Below, piece by piece: positions 61,793-64,000 of a DNA stretch of 64,000 nucleotides. Numbering within the stretch: position 1 is the stretch's first letter; each line of letters begins with the position of its first letter. The notes under the pieces were generated by a model. The model ran no database searches. It saw nothing but the letters and a program-made list of their open reading frames with translations, and had not been told where the DNA came from. The translations under genes and the position numbers were made by a program. This stretch comes from an uncultured Cytophagales bacterium (GTDB lineage: Bacteria > Bacteroidota > Bacteroidia > Cytophagales > Thermoflexibacteraceae). The DNA is taken from assembly GCA_938039675.1 (NCBI GenBank), contig CALHUI010000014.1, positions 206,891 to 270,890 on the forward strand, given 5' to 3'.

Positions 61793-62797
61793 TTACCAGC
61801 GAATCAGCGCAGATGCCCAAGTAAACCCGCTGCCAAAGGAGCAAAGACAAACCAAATCGCCTTCTTTAATACGACCGGCTTCCCACGCTTCGCAAAGGGC
61901 AATCGGGATGGAAGCGGCTGTCGTATTGCCATAGTTTTGGATATTGCTTACTACCTTCTCATCGGACAGGCCAAGGCGTTGCTGTACAGCCTGTGTGATG
62001 CGAATATTTGCCTGATGCGGCACCAGAATGTCAATATCTTCGGGCTTGTAATGACTGGCTTCCAATGCTTCCATGATGACTTCCGGCATACGGGTTACGG
62101 CGTGTTTAAACACATATTGCCCGTTCATTACCGGATAGAAACCGCCGCCGGGCTGCAATTCTTCAATCGGGTTGCGGTTTTTGGCACTCGATTTCGGATA
62201 GATAACTGCAAGTTCTTCGGCATATTTGCCTTCGCTGTGCAGGTGAGTAGAAAGGATGCCTTTGCCGGGCTCGTCGGTGGCAGAGAGTACGACAGCACCT
62301 GCCCCGTCGCCAAAGATAACCGCCACGTGCCGACCATGGTCGGAGTAGTCCAAACCGCTGGAATGGATTTCTGAACCTACTACAAGCACGTGCTTGTACA
62401 TGCCTGTTTTAATAAACTGGTCGGCAACAGACAGCGCATAGATAAAACCTGAACACTGCGCTCGCAGGTCAATGGCAGCAATATTGCGAAAATCCATTGC
62501 GCGCTGCAAGAGTACACCGGAGCCCGGGAAGTAATAGTCGGGGCTGAGGGTAGCATATACAATCAGGTCAATATCCTGAGGGGAGAGTCCGGCGCGTTGC
62601 AAGGCAATTTCAGAGGCTTTGACGGCAAATCCGAAGTTGGTTTCGCCCTTTTCGGGGTCGAAATAATGGCGTTGGCGAACGCCGGTTCTTTCTACAATCC
62701 ACTGGTCGGTAGTGTTTACAAAGGCAGTCAGGTCTTGATTGGTAACAACTTTTTCGGGCACGTAGAAGCCCAAACCTGCAATTTTAGAGCTTTTCAT
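61793..62797 (-). CDS. fabH: 3-oxoacyl-[acyl-carrier-protein] synthase III family
   Basis: Thiolase-fold condensing enzyme that starts fatty acid synthesis by joining acyl-CoA to malonyl-ACP. 334 residues. The catalytic triad is Cys115 in LRAQCSGFIYAL, His in LVPHQANIRI (about 256) and Asn in NYGNTTAASIPIAL (about 286). GFYVPEKVVTN at the N-terminus and the FGSGFTW end fit. FabH paralogues are common in Bacteroidota, so a specialised starter specificity cannot be excluded. First gene of a pair with DUF4286. Confidence 0.9.
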   Translation of the reverse strand: MKSSKIAGLGFYVPEKVVTNQDLTAFVNTTDQWIVERTGVRQRHYFDPEKGETNFGFAVKASEIALQRAGLSPQDIDLIVYATLSPDYYFPGSGVLLQRAMDFRNIAAIDLRAQCSGFIYALSVADQFIKTGMYKHVLVVGSEIHSSGLDYSDHGRHVAVIFGDGAGAVVLSATDEPGKGILSTHLHSEGKYAEELAVIYPKSSAKNRNPIEELQPGGGFYPVMNGQYVFKHAVTRMPEVIMEALEASHYKPEDIDILVPHQANIRITQAVQQRLGLSDEKVVSNIQNYGNTTAASIPIALCEAWEAGRIKEGDLVCLCSFGSGFTWASALIRW

Positions 62798-62901
62798 TCA
62801 GCGGTGTGCGGTTAAAAATTCCATTTTATTTATTCAAAGCACCCTGATAGCAATCAAAATGCCTTCATTTTCTTTGGCAAAAATAAATAAAAACTTAGTT
62901 T

Positions 62902-63774
62902 TCAAGCGCTTAATTCGCTTAAACGGAAGAAGTCTTTCGGGCGGATGCCTTTATCGGTTGGTTGCAGCGTACAGCACTCATGTACGGGGTCGTGCTCAAA
63001 AAACAGCACCCAATTTTCGGCTAATGCACGGTTCAGCACTTGTTCTTTTTCCTGCAAAGTAAGCAGCGGGCGTACGTCGTATGCCATCACGTAGGGTAGC
63101 GGAATATGACCGGCTGAGGGCAACAAATCGCCGCAGAACAGCACTTTTCTGCCTTTGAAGTTAATCAGCGGCAGCATTTGCTTTTCGGTGTGTCCATCTA
63201 CTGCCACAAGTTCCACACCTTCTGCAAAAGGAACAACAAGCAATTGGCTGTCGGTTGTTTGTTGTGTCAATTGAACCATTTTCAGTTGCCCGCTTTCTTG
63301 CATGGGCAGCAGGTTTTCGCTCAGGAAACTTGCTTTTTCCCGCGCATTGGGCTGAATAGCCCACTGCCAGTGCGCCTCGTTTGTCCAATAGGTAGCATGG
63401 GGGAAAGCAGGTTGCAGTTTGCCGTCGCTCGTGCGGATTACTCCCCCGCCACAGTGGTCAAAATGCAGATGCGTAAGGAAGGCATCGGTGATGTCATTGA
63501 AATTGAGGCCGACCTTATGCAACGAGCCTTGCAGCGAAGCATCGCCGTGGAGATAGTAATGGCTGAAAAACTTTTCGCTTTGCTTGTTGCCGATACCGTT
63601 GTCTATCAGTATCAAGCGGTTGCCTGTTTCAACCAGCAAACAGCGCATCGCCCATGTGCACATATTGTTGGCATCGGGTGGATTAAGATTTTGCCAAATG
63701 GTTTTAGGCACAACGCCAAACATAGCACCGCCATCCAGTTTGAAAAAGCCTGTGTCTATCGTGTACAATTTCAT
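62902..63774 (-). CDS. Metallo-beta-lactamase-fold hydrolase
   Basis: 290 residues, no signal peptide. The zinc motif THLHFDHCGGGV (HxHxDH, about 101-112), further His in VDGHTEKQM and FEHDPVHE, and Asp in VLFCGDLLP complete the binuclear site. The N-terminal region with MRCLLVETGNRLILIDNGIG resembles quorum-quenching-lactonase and related MBL subfamilies. The actual substrate is unknown. Divergent from the receptor-like gene at the window end. Confidence 0.87.
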   Translation of the reverse strand: MKLYTIDTGFFKLDGGAMFGVVPKTIWQNLNPPDANNMCTWAMRCLLVETGNRLILIDNGIGNKQSEKFFSHYYLHGDASLQGSLHKVGLNFNDITDAFLTHLHFDHCGGGVIRTSDGKLQPAFPHATYWTNEAHWQWAIQPNAREKASFLSENLLPMQESGQLKMVQLTQQTTDSQLLVVPFAEGVELVAVDGHTEKQMLPLINFKGRKVLFCGDLLPSAGHIPLPYVMAYDVRPLLTLQEKEQVLNRALAENWVLFFEHDPVHECCTLQPTDKGIRPKDFFRLSELSA

Positions 63775-63879
63775 GATTCTTAGATTTTATTAAATTTTAC
63801 AAAGGTTTTGTTAAACAAAAATGGACTTCCCAATGGAATAAACTAAATTTTAGCGAATTAAACTCAACCTACTCAATTT

Positions 63880-64000
63880 ATGAAAAAACTTTATTTACTC
63901 ACTTTGATGTGTTGGTTTGCTGCTGCGGCAGTGGCACAAAACTTCAAGGGCAAAGTTACTGATAATGACGGCAACGGTTTGCCCGGTGTATCGGTTGCTG
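63880..64000 (+). CDS. Start of a receptor-like outer-membrane protein gene (cut by window end)
   Basis: Forty codons visible. A signal peptide MKKLYLLTLMCWFAAAAVAQ is followed by NFKGKVTDNDGNGLPGVSVA, the start of a carboxypeptidase-regulatory-like beta-sandwich domain. This start is typical of SusC/RagA-type TonB-dependent receptors, though other surface proteins share it. The ATG is preceded by an AT-rich region with TAAATTTT at about 63844-63851. Confidence 0.75.
   Translation, partial: MKKLYLLTLMCWFAAAAVAQNFKGKVTDNDGNGLPGVSVA

Noticed and set aside
1..64000. Mobile elements, prophage, CRISPR, rRNA, riboswitches
   Set aside because: No transposase, integrase, regularly spaced repeats, rRNA or known riboswitch core was seen on either strand.

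Overview
The window is chromosomal DNA of a Bacteroidota bacterium, most likely of the Cytophagia/Cytophagales type. The evidence is gene content (Bacteroidota-type mraZ-to-ftsZ division cluster, family GT3 glycogen synthase, DUF4286, DUF4199, PspC, a receptor-like gene starting with a carboxypeptidase-regulatory-like domain), promoters of the Bacteroidota form TTTG-N19-TAnnTTTG, few visible Shine-Dalgarno sites and moderate GC. Genus and species cannot be named from the sequence alone. I saw no insertion sequence, prophage, integrase, CRISPR array or rRNA operon.

Layout. 75-9064: lgt, two translationally coupled secreted proteins of unknown function, menA, a secernin-like C69 peptidase, a YggS-type PLP protein, comEC and a DUF6882-like protein. 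9295-25532: a complete dcw cluster read on the minus strand in the order mraZ, rsmH, ftsL-like, ftsI, an extra small membrane-protein gene, murE, mraY, murD, ftsW, murG, murC, ftsQ, ftsA, ftsZ. It is headed by a near-consensus promoter with a ladder of GTGG boxes (probable MraZ operator) and closed by an intrinsic terminator after ftsZ. 25776-45915: a 1324-residue AsmA-like protein, a glycosyltransferase, a methyltransferase, a PhoD-like phosphatase, yicC, a frameshifted dinB, a PIG-L deacetylase, pdhB, pspC, a GT2 enzyme, ybaB, a ThiF/MoeB-rhodanese fusion, an FKBP lipoprotein, a DHH phosphoesterase, and udk-trkA-ffh.

45899-48602 is a decay island: a glycosyltransferase gene with one in-frame stop and two frameshifts, back to back with a TPR-histidine kinase gene broken by several frameshifts. 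48615-64000: a LutA-like protein, a secreted GH13 amylase, the tRNA-Tyr/tRNA-Gly/tRNA-Thr/tuf operon with its promoter and terminator, a lone HlyD-type adaptor, phaB divergent from glycogen synthase, tpiA, a SnoaL-like protein, an OmpA lipoprotein, a SlyD-like FKBP, a GT2 enzyme, ung, DUF4286, fabH, a metallo-beta-lactamase-fold hydrolase, and the start of a receptor-like gene cut by the window edge.

How it works together. Most of the window is housekeeping: peptidoglycan precursor synthesis and septation (dcw), lipoprotein maturation (lgt), menaquinone, translation and protein targeting (tuf, tRNAs, ffh), and carbon storage (glycogen synthase, phaB, amylase). The items most worth a second look are the mraZ promoter/operator, a family of intergenic palindromes (three copies, two inside dcw), the extra gene inside dcw, the decay island, and a set of genes whose -7 promoter box lies only 4-8 nt from the start codon, implying leaderless or nearly leaderless mRNAs.
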